64,000 bases of DNA from Euwallacea fornicatus (GCF_040115645.1 NC_089546.1:5615001-5679000), one strand, 5' to 3'. Numbered from the stretch's first letter, positions 25,983-38,520 are shown. Program-made: numbers and translations. The notes: generated by a model not told the origin, from the sequence alone.

Positions 25983-28706
25983 TTTTTTCGTAATATAATT
26001 CATCTGTCATTCACCAAAAGAAGATAATGTTCAAAGAAGCGAGGACCAAACCTAATTATGATTTAACCAAAGCTAACCAAACGTTTTTTGGCCTTAGGGA
26101 AGAGTTGACTTTTCAGGTTTCTGGGTTCAATGCAAAGTAATGATTAGTATAATTCAAACAAAATTGAATGATTCATATTCGTTTTCACTTTATTTAACAC
26201 AATTGATATAATTGTGAACATTTTTAAATTTAGTTGTACCATTTTTTTTCCAAAAATATCATTTAAAATATGACATTCCAAATAGTATATGAATTCATTG
26301 AATGACATTTCGATGTGATTTAATTGCATGTTTTTGGTCAATCCAAATTTCCTTCTGAGATTAAACTTTTCAAAAGGGGAATAAATAAAGTTCAAATTAA
26401 ACGAAAATATTATTTTATTATTATTGCGGTTTAATTACTTTTAATTGTGAGAATTTCACGTAAAACTCCATGAATTCATACAATTTGCTGGGACATACCA
26501 CAAAATTACCCATTATTATTTATTTCCGGTTTTATTATTGTATAAGTAATTTTGTATGATAATAGGTAGCTTAAAGCAATACTAGTTTTTAGCAAGTAGG
26601 TAATTATTTAGTTATAGGTTTATACCGACTTTTTAACTGGAAAATGCTCACTCGTTATGGTTGTTTAGTTATCACATGATATCGTTAATTGGGAAGATTA
26701 TCATTTGGTTTTGTAGTTCTCGAGATATTACAAATTCAGCAAGTCTTCCGGCGAATTTAAGGTTTTAATATATTATTTACTTGAAAATTGGTTGTTTATA
26801 TTCCAAAATAGATACCTACTGGCGGCATAGAGTTTTATTTAGTCTCAGTTCCTTTTGTGAAGAGTACATTCACATACCAAATGTGGCACCTTCCCGTTTA
26901 GATTCTTTTTCGGATTAGAATGCAAAAAACTAAGGTACACATTTTTAAACTAAGAATCCTCGAGAGTAATCAATCACAGTTTGAGATTTAAGTTATAGAC
27001 AGTAAAAAAAATGTCAGTTTTCAGACAAATTGGAACCAAACTAACCTGAATAAAAACAAATTAAATCAAATTATTCTGATAGTAATAAATAAAACTCTGT
27101 ACTGGTGGTTAATTCACTTATACAATTCACACCTTAATGCCCAACATAAAATTTATGAGACATTTACTTAAAATTGTGATGTACGTGGGTGAATGGAAAA
27201 AGTTTGGGATGCTAAATAAGGGAAACGATATACATAGATAAATCTGTCAGTAACTCTGAAAGATATAAATAAATCAATTTCAATACTCTGCACTTCAGAA
27301 ACTAGAGCCTTAAATTGATTGATTGATCTTATTTTTCATTTAGGAATACGCCCGTAAAATGTTTTCCTCAATTAGTAAAGGTCCTGTATATTAAGCAATA
27401 ATGCAGTGATACTTGGACAAGAAGTTTAATTCTCAAGAAGCATCAAGAAAAATCATGTAAAAAAGAAACTATAACTTTCCCAGGGCACTTGAGGGAAAAG
27501 ATTATCATTAAACCATTATACATATTTTGAATAACGTACAAGAGATATTTTCAAAAAGGAAAACATTGTGTCAAAAACGAACGTTTCCCATATAGTTAAA
27601 AATATATGTTGTGTTAGTAATTAGTTATTGGTGGTGGTTGTTTATTTACGTGTATTATTCGTTGGGTGATTCAGCCAAGTTGCGATGACGATGCGGCCAA
27701 CTGTAGGACTGGCGATGTATAATCCCTACGACTTGGCACTTTTGGGTAAATGATTCTATTGGTACGCGAAGTGAAATAAAGACGTGAAGTAGAGATTCGG
27801 CGTTATATTTCGTCTAAGCTGTAACAGTTGTTAGAATGAAGATCTTCTATAGTAAGGTATGCGTTGTTGGAAAATATGTTGTTTAAAAATGCAGTAATCA
27901 ATTACGCCTTCTGCTAGTTGTATACTATGTTGGCTGAGAAAATGTTAATCAGGTCCAGTTAAAATAATGCTACAAAAGTATGTTTGTCCGTTATTTTATT
28001 TCATGGGGGCTTTTTCAAAACTAAATGCTGTAGTCCTTCAAGAAGACAGAAGATTAAAATTTCAAGCAGGAAAACGTCATTCAGGAAGATAACTTTTGCT
28101 ATACGCTTGAAGAAACAAAATTTAATATATTGTTAGAATTTAAAATTATATTAAATAATAAAATAACACTTTCAAAATATACATGTTTGGTGCTGTCAAC
28201 AATATCAAGAGGACTCTTAAGTATCATAAAGAGTAAATTTGACATGTAAAATAACACTTTTAAAGAAGAAATACTGACAAACGTTATAAAAAAAACTAAT
28301 CTGAAATATTCCCTATATTTAAGGGATCTGGTTACTTCCAGTAAAAATAAAAATATCTTCCGCAAACATAACTTAGTTGAATTTCAACAGCAAGGAATTT
28401 GGTGTCCCTCTACAATGCTTTGATAGATTTCTTTTCATACCAAAATAAAACATAGCTCTGAAGTACGTCAATAAGGTAACATATTACCGACATACAGTAA
28501 AAACACAGATATAAATATAAAGGAACATTATACGATTACAGGACCAGTAAATACTGAAAAACCCGTGTGAAAAATAGTTGTTAATGTTAAAACGAGTCCC
28601 AATGAAGCATTTGCAAGATAATTTTTTTCGCTTATTGCATATTTTGCCATATAAAAATATTTGACAAATTGTATAAAAAATATTCCTTAATCTATTCACA
28701 TGAGGT
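25983..28706. other. intergenic region between Cad96Ca and GGPPS (convergent 3' ends)
   Basis: Mostly AT-rich with no firm coding signal. An AATAAA near 26380 could serve as the Cad96Ca polyadenylation signal about 400 bases after its stop. A short open frame at 27685-27745 starts ATG, reads MRPTVGLAMYNPYDLALLG and ends at a GTAAAT donor-like site; it is noted separately and not called as a gene. Confidence 0.5.
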
Positions 28707-31348
28707 TTAGTTTATCTTGGACAGAGAACTGATGAATTCCTCCATGAAATGATTAGGACCTAGCTTCTCTATTTCTTGTTTTGCATCCGTTTCCAAGTCT
28801 TGCAGAACTTTCCGAGTATAATCGAAACTTCCATATTTTTCTAACAAAGCTACACAATATTTTTTAACTTCAACATCTTTGGTACGTTGCCTCAAAATAT
28901 CTGTTATAACCGAGTTAAGGAAAATATTTAAAAAAATACTGAACTAAACCAAATACCAATGTTTCCATAGAAACTATTATTTCGATCTCTAGATCGAAAT
29001 TAACTGCGAGTTAAATAATATCAAATTGATAATATAAAAGAAAATGATAAATAATTCAAATAAAAGAACAATACCCAATAAATATTTATCTTCTTTTACA
29101 ACAAAGGATACGCATTATTTGGTTATCTTCAGGATGGCTGTGAATGGCATGTAGAACTGGAAAACTAAATTTTCCTTCTGTTAAGTCTTCGCAATAACTC
29201 TTGTGCAGCATATACTGCAAAAACTCATTTAATGGGGAATATGTACATGTTTATGAATGACTTACATCTTTAGAAGTCAAATTAATAAAGTCATCCCTGA
29301 TTTGAAAATACAGCCCCAAAATAGCGGTTATTTTGGTAAAATCGCCCTTATTATTACTAAACAATTGCATAAGTCTTATGGCCAGCATAAACAAACCTCC
29401 AGTCTCTAAGAAAAGAATCGCAATAATAAGAAAAAATAATAATCTAATACTAATTACTTCTTATGACCATTTTTTTATACTCTTCTTCTGAGGGACATGT
29501 AAAGTTATCTCTCCAATATATCTCCATACCTTGACCACGATACAGCTCTAATACTTGTTCCAAAACGATTGAAACTGCCTTTATAAGTATCAAAAAATCA
29601 TATATGTACCAATCAAAAAAAGGTGTTAAAATCTTAGCCTTACGTCTGGATGGTCTAGTTGCAAAACTCGCTCGATCGCAATAAAAGAAGCATAATTGGC
29701 AGCATTTATTGTGCTAGCAATTCCGTAAATAGAATGAGCAACAGGTATTCCTCTTCTAAGAATTGAGTTATCTTGGATATCATCGAGTCTGGAAAGTATC
29801 CTTATAGCTGATAACGACTTAACTAAAGGAGACTTACAAAAGACTAGAATTGTGCAAAATTTGTACAATATCTGTAATAATAGCCAACTTTTCTTCAGGA
29901 ATTTGGAGCCACAGGTTAAATGCCCTCGCTAGTTTAGCTCGAATGTTTTTGCCAGGAACTTGTAAGATGTAGTTAAAAGGTTCTAATAATTGCTAAAAAT
30001 TTGAATTAATTGATTTGAAAGATTTCTGTTCAGTTGTAAATAATTTCAAATGTGAAGATTTGTTGATTATTTTTAAATTGACAATCAAAAATACGTCAAT
30101 CTCGTAAACATTGTAAATTGCAAAACTTTGATTAAGAGCCAAACTAGTAATGTGCTCTTATCTTTAACATCAAGTTAATTTTCATTTAAACCAAGAAATT
30201 CATCAATACTTGAGTTTTTTTCAGCATATTAACAAATTAGTTCTACCTGGGATTCTTCTGAGGTAAGTATATTGTAACTATACATGGATGTTTTCTAAAG
30301 TATATAAAGAATGGGGGTTTAAAACTGAATTTTAATTATCTTTATAAAATAAAGAAAAAAAGAAATTTGATGAACATTAGGAAATGAAATCTACGAATAG
30401 AAGGACATTTTTCCAGATTTTTTTATTTTTTACTTGCATTACAAAAGAGGAAAATCTATTTTCCATTTTCAATAGAACTTTTCAACTAAGGCAATTATTT
30501 TATTTTAATCATCACATTTGAAATCTTTCCTTGTTCACAATTATTTTGCCTCTTCCTAGTTTTTTCATAAAACACATAGTAATTGACCAAAATACTTGTT
30601 GAAAAATTTAATTTACACATTCAATACACAGGAAAAAGTTAAATCCAAAAGTTTAAAGATTTATTACTTTTATTCAAGGTTTTGTGGGATAATTTTTAAA
30701 AGTATATATACATATTTATTTCATATTGATAAAAAAAGACAGTGAACATGAAATTTTTTATTTATATTTGAACTCTGATTCAAATGAGGTAAAATGATGA
30801 GATAGAAAAAACATAGTTTACTTTACAGGTCTTATTATCTAAGAGTTTACCAGGGAATAGTAGGGATGCATGGAAGATTCTGTGAGATATTAATTGAATA
30901 GTTTTAATAGTTATGGAATTGACAATAACTCAAAGTAATGGCCACAAATTTTTCATTACAAAACATGTTTCGAGCTTCATTAACAAAAGTCTGTGATTGT
31001 GGGGTGTCAAAAACTGCTATCAAATTATTAAAATAATTACAAGCTTTTTAACTCAGTTTTTGCCAAGACCTCAAGCTTCAAAAACTTTATTTATTCCTAT
31101 CTCCAATTGAATAGATAAAAAATATGATTAATGCTCTCGTGATAAAACTAATCTTGCGCAATAGAAATATATAGGTCCAATATTATAATAAATATTCTTT
31201 TTTACTTGAAAATGTGATTTGTACATTTTTCCGAACTGCTACGGTTAAACGTAATCTTAACTAAATTAATTTTAAAAAATACCTCATCTTGTTCCTTCTC
31301 GTTGGTGCGGCTGTAGGGAATTTTTTGTATATTTTCTTTACTCGTCAT
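28707..31348 (-). CDS. GGPS1: geranylgeranyl diphosphate synthase (GGPPS, quemao-like)
   Basis: Trans-prenyltransferase that condenses isopentenyl and farnesyl diphosphates into geranylgeranyl diphosphate for protein prenylation. Minus-strand exons: 31283-31348, 29838-29992, 29644-29788, 29458-29578, 29266-29405, 29100-29214 and 28707-28900. They sum to 936 nt, 311 residues (human 300). The first aspartate-rich motif is at ~74-80 (LLDDIQD) and is followed by NSILRRGIPVAHSIYG. GQGMEIYWRDNFTCPSEEEY lies in the middle, and the second aspartate motif RDDFINL starts at ~199. CEDLTEGKFSFPVLHAI and RQRTKDVEVKKYC follow. The block LHNSSLLLDD before the first motif matches animal type III GGPPS rather than farnesyl diphosphate synthase. 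The N-terminus (MTSKENIQKIPYSRTNEK) is longer than human. The junction between the last two exons is the least certain because alternative donors lie a few bases apart. The fly orthologue is quemao (qm). Confidence 0.93.
29993..31282. other. first intron of the GGPPS gene
   Basis: About 1.29 kb of AT-rich sequence. It separates the short N-terminal exon from the enzymatic core. No transposon end or exon was recognised. Confidence 0.6.
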
Positions 31349-32063
31349 GTTAAAATGTAAAATTGCACTCTGATAAAAATGGGTAAAAAGATTGACTTTA
31401 ATTGAAGGTGATAGATATCGTTGATAGAAAGGATTTAACAAAAAATCTCAAAAAAGTTTGAAAAACATCAACAAATATGTACATAAACATAACCTGACTC
31501 CGCACATTTCAACCACATACTTTCATCCTACACTGCTCATAATAAGCTGTTTACATTGGTGACTGGGCTGCAGAAAGGAGTGAAGGCAACATTGACATTG
31601 TCGATATCTAGTACTTATTTCCTGTAATCGACTGTTTAGTGAAATTATTGAATATATCTCAATAGCCTTTTTACATTAGAACTTTTTTAAACTCAGACAA
31701 CCAAAAAGGAGCAGTATACTATAGGTATGAACGATTTGACTGCATGAGAAAATGTCTGTCAAAAAGCTGATGTTCTGATTGGACACGACTAGCTGATGGA
31801 TAGTTTGCTGTACTATGACGAAAGATTTTCGAAGGTTTCCTGCATTACTATTGGTAGATTTAATTATGTCACGTGGGGCATCACCTGTTTCCTGTCAGAA
31901 GTCCACAATCAACATTTGATTTGTTTACTTAGTTATTTTAAATCTATTTGAAAATGTTACTACTTTAACAAGTATTTGTTAAATATTAATGTTACTAATA
32001 AATTTTTATGCATTAAATTAAAATTAGTTTATTGTTAAATAAGAAAATTACCAATCCTCCGAA
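31349..32063. promoter_or_regulatory. shared divergent promoter interval of GGPPS and Cdc16
   Basis: The start codons of GGPPS (-) and Cdc16 (+) are 715 bp apart and point away from each other, so both 5' UTRs and promoters must fit here. No TATA box or specific binding site can be named. The interval contains a somewhat less AT-rich patch around 31490-31620. Confidence 0.6.
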
Positions 32064-35000
32064 ATGAAAACTTTGGATAAAATATCTGTATTAGCAGAGA
32101 AGTACAGGAAACTGGTACAACAATATGTAAACTTGGTAAGCAGGACGAAAAATAATAAACTATTATTAAAAACCATAAACCTTTTATTAAATAATTTTCA
32201 GCACGTTTATAGTGCTGCATTGTTTTGGGCCGATAAGGCTGTAGTTCTGACAAATAACCCTAAAGATGTGTTTTGGCTAGCACAATGCATGTTTCTGCAA
32301 AAGCAGTACCAAAGGGCTGCATTTCAGTTACAGTCCAAAGGCCTAGATAAAGTAAGTTTAAAAAGTGATTGATCAGTTACCAGGAAGAAATTAATCAATG
32401 AAAAATATTCTGAAACTCCAAGAAAAAAGCAATTTCAAGAATTTAAGGAGAATGGTTAATGTTGAGAGTATGGCAACAAGTTTTCAAGCACATGAATTGC
32501 AGCATTAAATGCCTTTCATTTTGCTATTGAATATATATAATATCGAATATTGAAAAATTACCTTTTTGGTAATTTTGTGAAGAGCATGATTTTCACAGAA
32601 ACAATTAAAATTCTGGGGAGAGGTTCTTTCAAGGGTCAATATTTTAATGATTGAATCTTGTAAAAAGATTCATATTTATACTTGGATACAGTACAGTTGA
32701 TATTGTGCTAATACAGTGAAGCAACCAGACATAAGATTTGAGCAGTGGTGAAATGACCATTAGGCACTTCAGTTTGAGCTTGAATGTGGAAATAATAAGT
32801 TTTAATACTGATATTAGCCTTCATACAATTTGTTTTGTGGAAAATTGTACTATTTGAATTGAAAGCTCTCTAAACTGATGAACATTTTCCACATTTTAGT
32901 CTTACCTCCTTTGTACTTATTTGACAGCCAAATGTTATTATGAAGCAAATGATCTCAATGAAGCCTTGAAAGTAATAAATAACAGTGAATTAAATACTCT
33001 TTTATGTAATGGTACATTTGATCCTAACATGTCTGAAGTTGAACTAACATTATTTGATGACACTCCAAAGTCTGTAAGTAACTTTCAAGATGTAATTTTA
33101 ACATTAAAACTAATCAGATTTTACCATAATTTTAGCAAGCAATATCTTCATTTTTACTACTTAAGGGCAAAATATTAGAAGCAATGGATAACCGAGGTTT
33201 AGCCTCTGATTGCTATAAACAAGCCCTGCGGTATGATATTTATTGTTTTGAAGCCTTTGACCGATTAGTAAAGTACCAAATGTTAGACGCAAAAGAAGGT
33301 CCAATAATTTGTTTCAAATATTTCCTTTTAGCTTTTAATTAAATTTTTATAGAAAGAGAACTTCTCCAATCAATACCCATTCAAGATCAATGTCCTCCAG
33401 AAGAAGCAGCAGTTATGAAGAGCCTTTACGAATTAAGATTAAAAAAATATCATACTCCAACCCCCCATTTACCCCCTCCTGTAACTGTAATGAACCAACC
33501 CATAGCCAATACTCCTGGGAGTGTAAATTCTTTACCTGCAAGTCCCTACATTCAACTTCCCACTTCCATCAGCACTCCCATGATATTATCCAATGTTGGA
33601 AAGAATGATCACAACAAGATGCAAGTGGACACAGTAATAGATGCACAAATTGTAGCAAAGTTGCAATGCAGTTTAGAATTGCTGGTCTCCCAAGCAGAAG
33701 TCTTGTATTATAATTGTGATTATCAGAATTGCCTAAAGTTAACAGAACAAGTATTGAAAAAAGATCCATATCATGAAGGCTGTTTGCCTATTTATATATC
33801 ATGTATGGTGGAATTGAAGCAAAGCACCAGTAAGGGTGGAATTTGTGTATAAAAAAATCGTATTATGGTTGAATTTTGTTTTATAGAATTATTCTCAATG
33901 GCCCATGCTTTGGTGGATCTATACCCAAATTTGGCTATTTCTTGGTTTGCAGTGGGGTGTTATTATTATGTAACAGGTAAGGCAGGTATTCAGGGAGAGT
34001 TAAGTAATTAAATGACTTTTAATACGCGCAGGGAAAAGCGATTCTGCTAGAGGTTATTTAGCGAAAGCCACTTGTATAGACAAATTGTTTGGTCCTGCAT
34101 GGTTGGCCTATGGACATTCGTTTGCGAGTGAAAATGAACATGATCAAGCGATGGCTGCTTATTTTAAAGCGTCTCAACTAATGAGAGGGTAAGGAAGTGA
34201 TAATCACCTGAACTGAAAAGAATTTTTTCTTCAAAAATCACAGCAAATTATATATTCTTATTGAATTTTGCCATTTCCTGAATTTGTTTGAACTTGCTTC
34301 TCGTTCAGTAAAACACGCTATAATTTATCAACAGGGTCCTAAATATTATTTACAAATCTATAAAGTTTTTTGGGTATGCATTATCTTTAACTGTTTTCTA
34401 AGATTTCAAAATTTTCTGTTATAAGAGCAATCATTTGTACTGAATGTAAATATTTGCAGCGTACAATCACAGCACATAATACTTTTATAAAACAGATAAT
34501 AATTAAAAGTATGAAAACGATTAGAGATAATACTGCGCGTGAAATACGTTATTAAAATTAGTGATGTAAAATTTAAAATATCAAAAAATCTTGGATATCA
34601 GAATGAAACCTTATTAAGTAGGTTTTTTCACGTACCTTGGTTTCCTTTCTATCAACTCATAGGTCTAAAAGCGATTTTCGTAAAAATAATGTCTTTTTTA
34701 TCCAAAAAAGATATCTACTAATTCACTCTATGGTTCATGTCACGTATCGTCCAAACGTACTAACGTTTTTCACGATTTGGACACAATAAAACTTCAATTA
34801 ATTATCGTTGCATTGTCTGCAAATCTTGAAAACTAATTGAGTATCATTTATTATTTCCAGATGTCATTTACCCCACCTCTATATTGGCCTAGAATGCGGT
34901 TTAACTCATAACATATGGCTGGCTGAAAAGTTCTTCCTCCAAGCCCAATGTATTGCCCCAGAAGACCCATTCATCCTCCATGAACGAGGAGTAATTTCCT

Positions 35001-35637
35001 TTCAAAGCCAAGAGTAAATTTCTTTTTATCATATCAAAAACTTGCCAAATATCTAAGATTAAACATTTATAGCTATGAAAAAGCTGAAGACTACTTCAGG
35101 GAAGCATTGGTCAAAATTAAGAGAATTCAGTTGGGTTCTATACCCACAATTTGGGCCCCTCTGTTGAATAATTTAGGTCACGTAAGCAGAAAGTTAAAAA
35201 AGTTTAGGGAATCCCTACAGTTTCACAACGAGGCGTTGGTGTTGATGTCTCAGCATGTCCCCACAATTTCTGCCATTGCCTATGTACACTCCTTAATGGA
35301 AAACTATGATGATGCCGTGGAATGGTTCCATAAGGCTTTGAGTTTGAAACGGGATGATACTTTTAGTACTACTATGCTCAGTTATGTGTTGGAGCAATGG
35401 GCGGAAGAAAAAGTGCCTTTTTCGGGTAATTTTCTATTGAAACATTATATGCTTTGTTCAAAAAAAATCCTATTGTATTTTCGGGCAGATTGTCCAGAAG
35501 GTTTACCTAAATTCGAACCAATATCTCGTAATGTCTCAATGGAACAAAGTGGGCCTTCCTTGGAATCCGGCCAAGATATGCCGCCAGTGGGAAACGAAAC
35601 CCAGAATGAGAGCGTCGAGATGAGTATAGACATGTAG
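32064..35637 (+). CDS. Cdc16: anaphase-promoting complex subunit 6 (Cdc16)
   Basis: TPR-scaffold subunit of the APC/C ubiquitin ligase that drives exit from mitosis. Exons: 32064-32135, 32202-32351, 32900-33073, 33136-33298, 33353-33829, 33887-33976, 34032-34188, 34861-35013, 35073-35425 and 35489-35637. Total 1938 nt, 645 residues (human 620). Family blocks include SAALFWADKAVVLTN and DVFWLAQCMFLQKQYQRAAF near the start, and YDIYCFEAFDRLV. The TPR array follows (SWFAVGCYYYVTGKSDSARG, GPAWLAYGHSFASENEHDQA, APEDPFILHERGV, WAPLLNNLGHVSRKLKKF). The C-terminal tail is short and acidic. An insect-specific Pro/Ser/Thr-rich insert lies in exon 5. The exon 1 donor could instead lie nine bases earlier (TAT|GTAAAC), dropping three residues. 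The last intron, 35426-35488, is 63 nt without stops, so retention would add 21 residues in frame. Confidence 0.94.
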
Positions 35638-35654
35638 AATTATTGTATTAGAAA

Positions 35655-35948
35655 TTATTGTAACGAAGACTCTATTTTAAAATCTGAAGGTAAATTTGAC
35701 TTTTCCTCGTTAAACTGAACGCGTAGGGGTTGAGTGGTTGGCGGTGATAAATCGTCCTGAAGCAGGAAAAAACAGTCAAAGACAATACGACGTCGGTAAT
35801 TAGCCGCTGACAGGTCCTTTTTGCGGCCGTCCATCCCGGAACAGATTATGCAGTTAATTTTCCTGTTTTGTATACGTTGATCTGTGCGTGACATATCTTG
35901 ATAAATGGCCATGTAGCTTAATCGATTCACAGCATCCGTGTCCACAGT
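35655..35948 (-). CDS. unidentified open frame, probably a terminal exon
   Basis: An open frame of about 97 codons on the minus strand ends at a TAA at 35655-35657, only 18 bp past the Cdc16 stop, tail to tail. The frame has no ATG at its upstream end: the first in-frame ATG is at about 35910-35912 (MAIYQDMSRTDQRI). Immediately upstream is a splice-acceptor-like sequence (CTTGCATTTAG, ending at 35949) in phase 0 with the frame, so it may be the last exon of a gene lying to the right. Codon composition is more mixed than the AT-rich flanks, and it contains a CIICSGMDGRKKD stretch. I do not recognise the family. A partner exon was not found before the transposons begin at about 36.4 kb. It could also be a chance ORF. 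Confidence 0.4.
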   Translation of the reverse strand, partial: TVDTDAVNRLSYMAIYQDMSRTDQRIQNRKINCIICSGMDGRKKDLSAANYRRRIVFDCFFLLQDDLSPPTTQPLRVQFNEEKSNLPSDFKIESSLQ

Positions 35949-36489
35949 CTAAATGCAAGAATCGAAATCGGTGACTTATTGCCTTATGAGTTTCTAGTGT
36001 TTTTCTTTACTAAGGTAAGTAATTGATGTTATTGTTGACTCTGATTTTAAGATCTATGGGTAAATAATTAATATTACTTAATATGTTGCAGATAATTAAA
36101 AATATTATTTATTCTATACGAAAAAATAGCTTTGACGTCTTAAACATAGCGAAAATACGTACAATACATGTTTTGGGTTCAAGTTTTCCTTCTTCTACCT
36201 ATAGTATACTGGAGTACTTTTGATAAAAGATATAAAACATTTTGAAAACCCTTCCTGAATGATCCCATTACTCGAAAACAGACATAGCTAACTTTAAGAA
36301 AGCGTATAATTTAATTGTACTTTACGCAAAAATACTTGGAGAAGAAAATTACAAACAATAATCTGTAAAGTTCATTAGGAAATGCGATTTTATTTAACTT
36401 GAATCATGTTGCGAAAGAAGAATTCTACTTGTTACACAAAACAGTGCGTTTTCTAACTGGTTACATACATAGTTATTTTCTAATTTTGA
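35949..36489. other. unassigned sequence before the transposon-rich half
   Basis: AT-rich, no recognised gene. A + strand splice-donor-like AAG|GTAAGT is present near 36015. Confidence 0.4.
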
Positions 36490-38520
36490 CAAATCAATAA
36501 TCTGGCATTAATACAAGCTTGAAGACGTTGCTACATGCTTGAGCAAAGTTAGGTATTAGATCTTGAGGAATAAATAGCAATTATTCTGCAGCTCTAATAA
36601 CAAGTTCGTGAATCGTTCTAAAAAGAATTCTTTGCGAGGTCAAAGCCCTGGAAAAAATATGCCGAACGTGTCCTACAGGATGTTCAAAAAAGAGTTTAAA
36701 ACGTTTAAAGAGGTGATAGTATGGACCAAAATTAACAAACAAGTCATGGTAAATATGGGTCCTCAAAGTAACGGTTTCCGAAATATGAAAGTATATAATT
36801 TTTTGAAACGTTTGTTTGCAATTCTTTATTACTTATTTATTATGCACGGACAAATAAAAATATATTCTCTATCTCCTTTTTTTACCGCTTTTTTTAAAAT
36901 TTGCTAAATCTCGTATTTTCTTATCATAGTAAAAGTATTAAGTGCTTGATTGTTGTCAGTGCTCAAGTTTTCGTTTGCTGTGGTTGTTTACTCTAACGAA
37001 GAATTAACCAACAAACAATGAAGCGTGATGTCCTTATGCTGAAGCTTATCTAAATAGCCCGATTTCTTAACATTTGGACGAGTGTTGTAGGCGACAAGTT
37101 TCTAGATCCTACGATTTCACCAAACGGATTAACAGGCACTGCTCACTGAAACTTTCTGCATAACTCAATAGGTGATCTTTCGGATGACGTCCTTTTAGAC
37201 CAACGGCAACATACATATGTGGTTCCAGCATGATGGTGCTCTAGCTTATTTTTCGATTGCCATTAGGCAGCATTTATACCAAATTTCCATGTAGATGGGC
37301 AGGAAGAGGTGGACCTTTATTATGGGTTACACGATTGCCCGATTTGAACCCTTTAGATTTTTTTTTTTGGAGGGATAGTTGAAAACATTAGGCTATAGTG
37401 TTCCTGTAAATAGCTTCGAGGAGCTGCAGCTACGAATTAACAAAAATGCCAACAAAAACCGAACCAGTGAGGGAGTTTTAGAACGAGTTCGAATATTTTT
37501 TAGACAAATATGTCACGCCTGCTTGGAAATCGAAGGGCGTCGCTTTGAACATCTCATTTAACTTTATTTTCTGCTTTTGCTACAAGTTTGTTTTGTTTGT
37601 TTGTACATAATAAATAATTAAAAAATAATGACAAATCAATATTTTTATGAAAGAATAACCTTCCATATTTCGAAACCGTTATTTCCCAGATCCATATTTC
37701 CTACTCCTTTTTTTTACCGCCCTGTTTAGGGTTCATGTCAGGTGACAAAATCGTCAAATCTAAACGGTTGCTCCCGTCGCGTTAAAGGTAGTTATTTACT
37801 GCCGTAGTACGACGAGGACGGGCATTGTTGTCCATGAAAACAAATCTGTCATTAACAGTCCCACACCACGGTCTGTCACTTGGATTTAGAATGTTTTTAA
37901 TGTATCCATCGCCCGTCATTATCCGTTGACCGCATGAACTAGATCAGTGCGTCCGTGGGGCATTATACCAGTCCAAGGCTGGGCATTTCCTCCCGCAAAA
38001 GGAGGCACGGGGCGAGCGTGGGCAATTTTAGCAGCTCTTGTTGGCTCTCTCCAAACTCGAATTCGGCAGCTATCATTTCTTCAACAAATTCTGGCCTCAT
38101 CAGAAGAAAGAACAAAATCCTTCGGGTAAAAGTTCAGCCCACTGCAATCGATGAGGTCTGTGTTGACATTGTAGCCGAGGAACTTTTATTGGCCGGCGTT
38201 ATCGTAAACCAGACTAAATGATTCATCTTCTTAGCGTCGAACGAGAAACGAGCAATTCCATGTACATGTCTAACTTCCCTTCAAAGCTCTAGTATTACCA
38301 CGGTAGGGTTTAACCGAATTGTTAAGTGCAAATAGCAATTCTGCCTTTGGTGAGTCACACGTTTACGGCCACTACTGAGTATCCTGCCCAGAGTTTCTAA
38401 ACACCAATTCCATATGCGGGAGACGTCGCTTTGAGAAATGCCTACTCGCTCACTTATAAACCTCTGGGAATGCTCTCCTTCCACTAAAGCCCCTGTTTCC
38501 ACGGATCAATTTGTGGTATC
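36490..38520 (-). mobile_element. Tc1-like transposon, decayed, split by a nested element
   Basis: Read on the minus strand. The N-terminal HTH at ~38500-38285 gives GEHSQRFISERVGISQSDVS and then a linker (ETLGRILSSGRKRVT). The DDE part follows: FVLSSDEARIC and RIRVWREPTRAA (~38110-38030), GRTDLVHAVNG (~37940), a catalytic block FVFMDNNARPRRTTAVNNYL (~37840) and LSPDMNP at ~37735. The frame resumes at ~36670 with GHVRHIFSRALTSQR and IPQDLIPNFAQACSN. Between them sits another transposon (36676-37724). Frameshifts and stops are present. The N-terminus upstream of 38520 and the TIRs are not clear. Confidence 0.8.
36676..37724 (+). mobile_element. mariner-like DUF4817-family element nested in the Tc1-like copy
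   Basis: The ends are inverted repeats: CAGGATGTTC at 36676 and the complement CAGGGCGGT at 37724. An internal shared block is TAACGGTTTCCGAAATATG at the left against TAACGGTTTCGAAATATGG in the right end. A short HTH remnant (VYSNEEL) at ~36985 jumps straight to the middle of the transposase (NIWTSVVGDKFLDPTISP at ~37070), so an internal deletion removed the first half. Then HMWFQHDGA-like and LPDLNPLDFFFW blocks follow. The C-terminus is LERVRIFFRQICHACLEIEG with RRFEHLI, in an intact frame at 37379-37561. It interrupts the Tc1 frame between SPDMNP and GHV. A TA flank is seen on the left; the right flank is TTTA. Confidence 0.8.

Noticed and set aside
37955..38221. 88-codon + strand ORF
   Set aside because: It is the complement of the Tc1-like transposase coding strand, where the catalytic-region motifs are readable.
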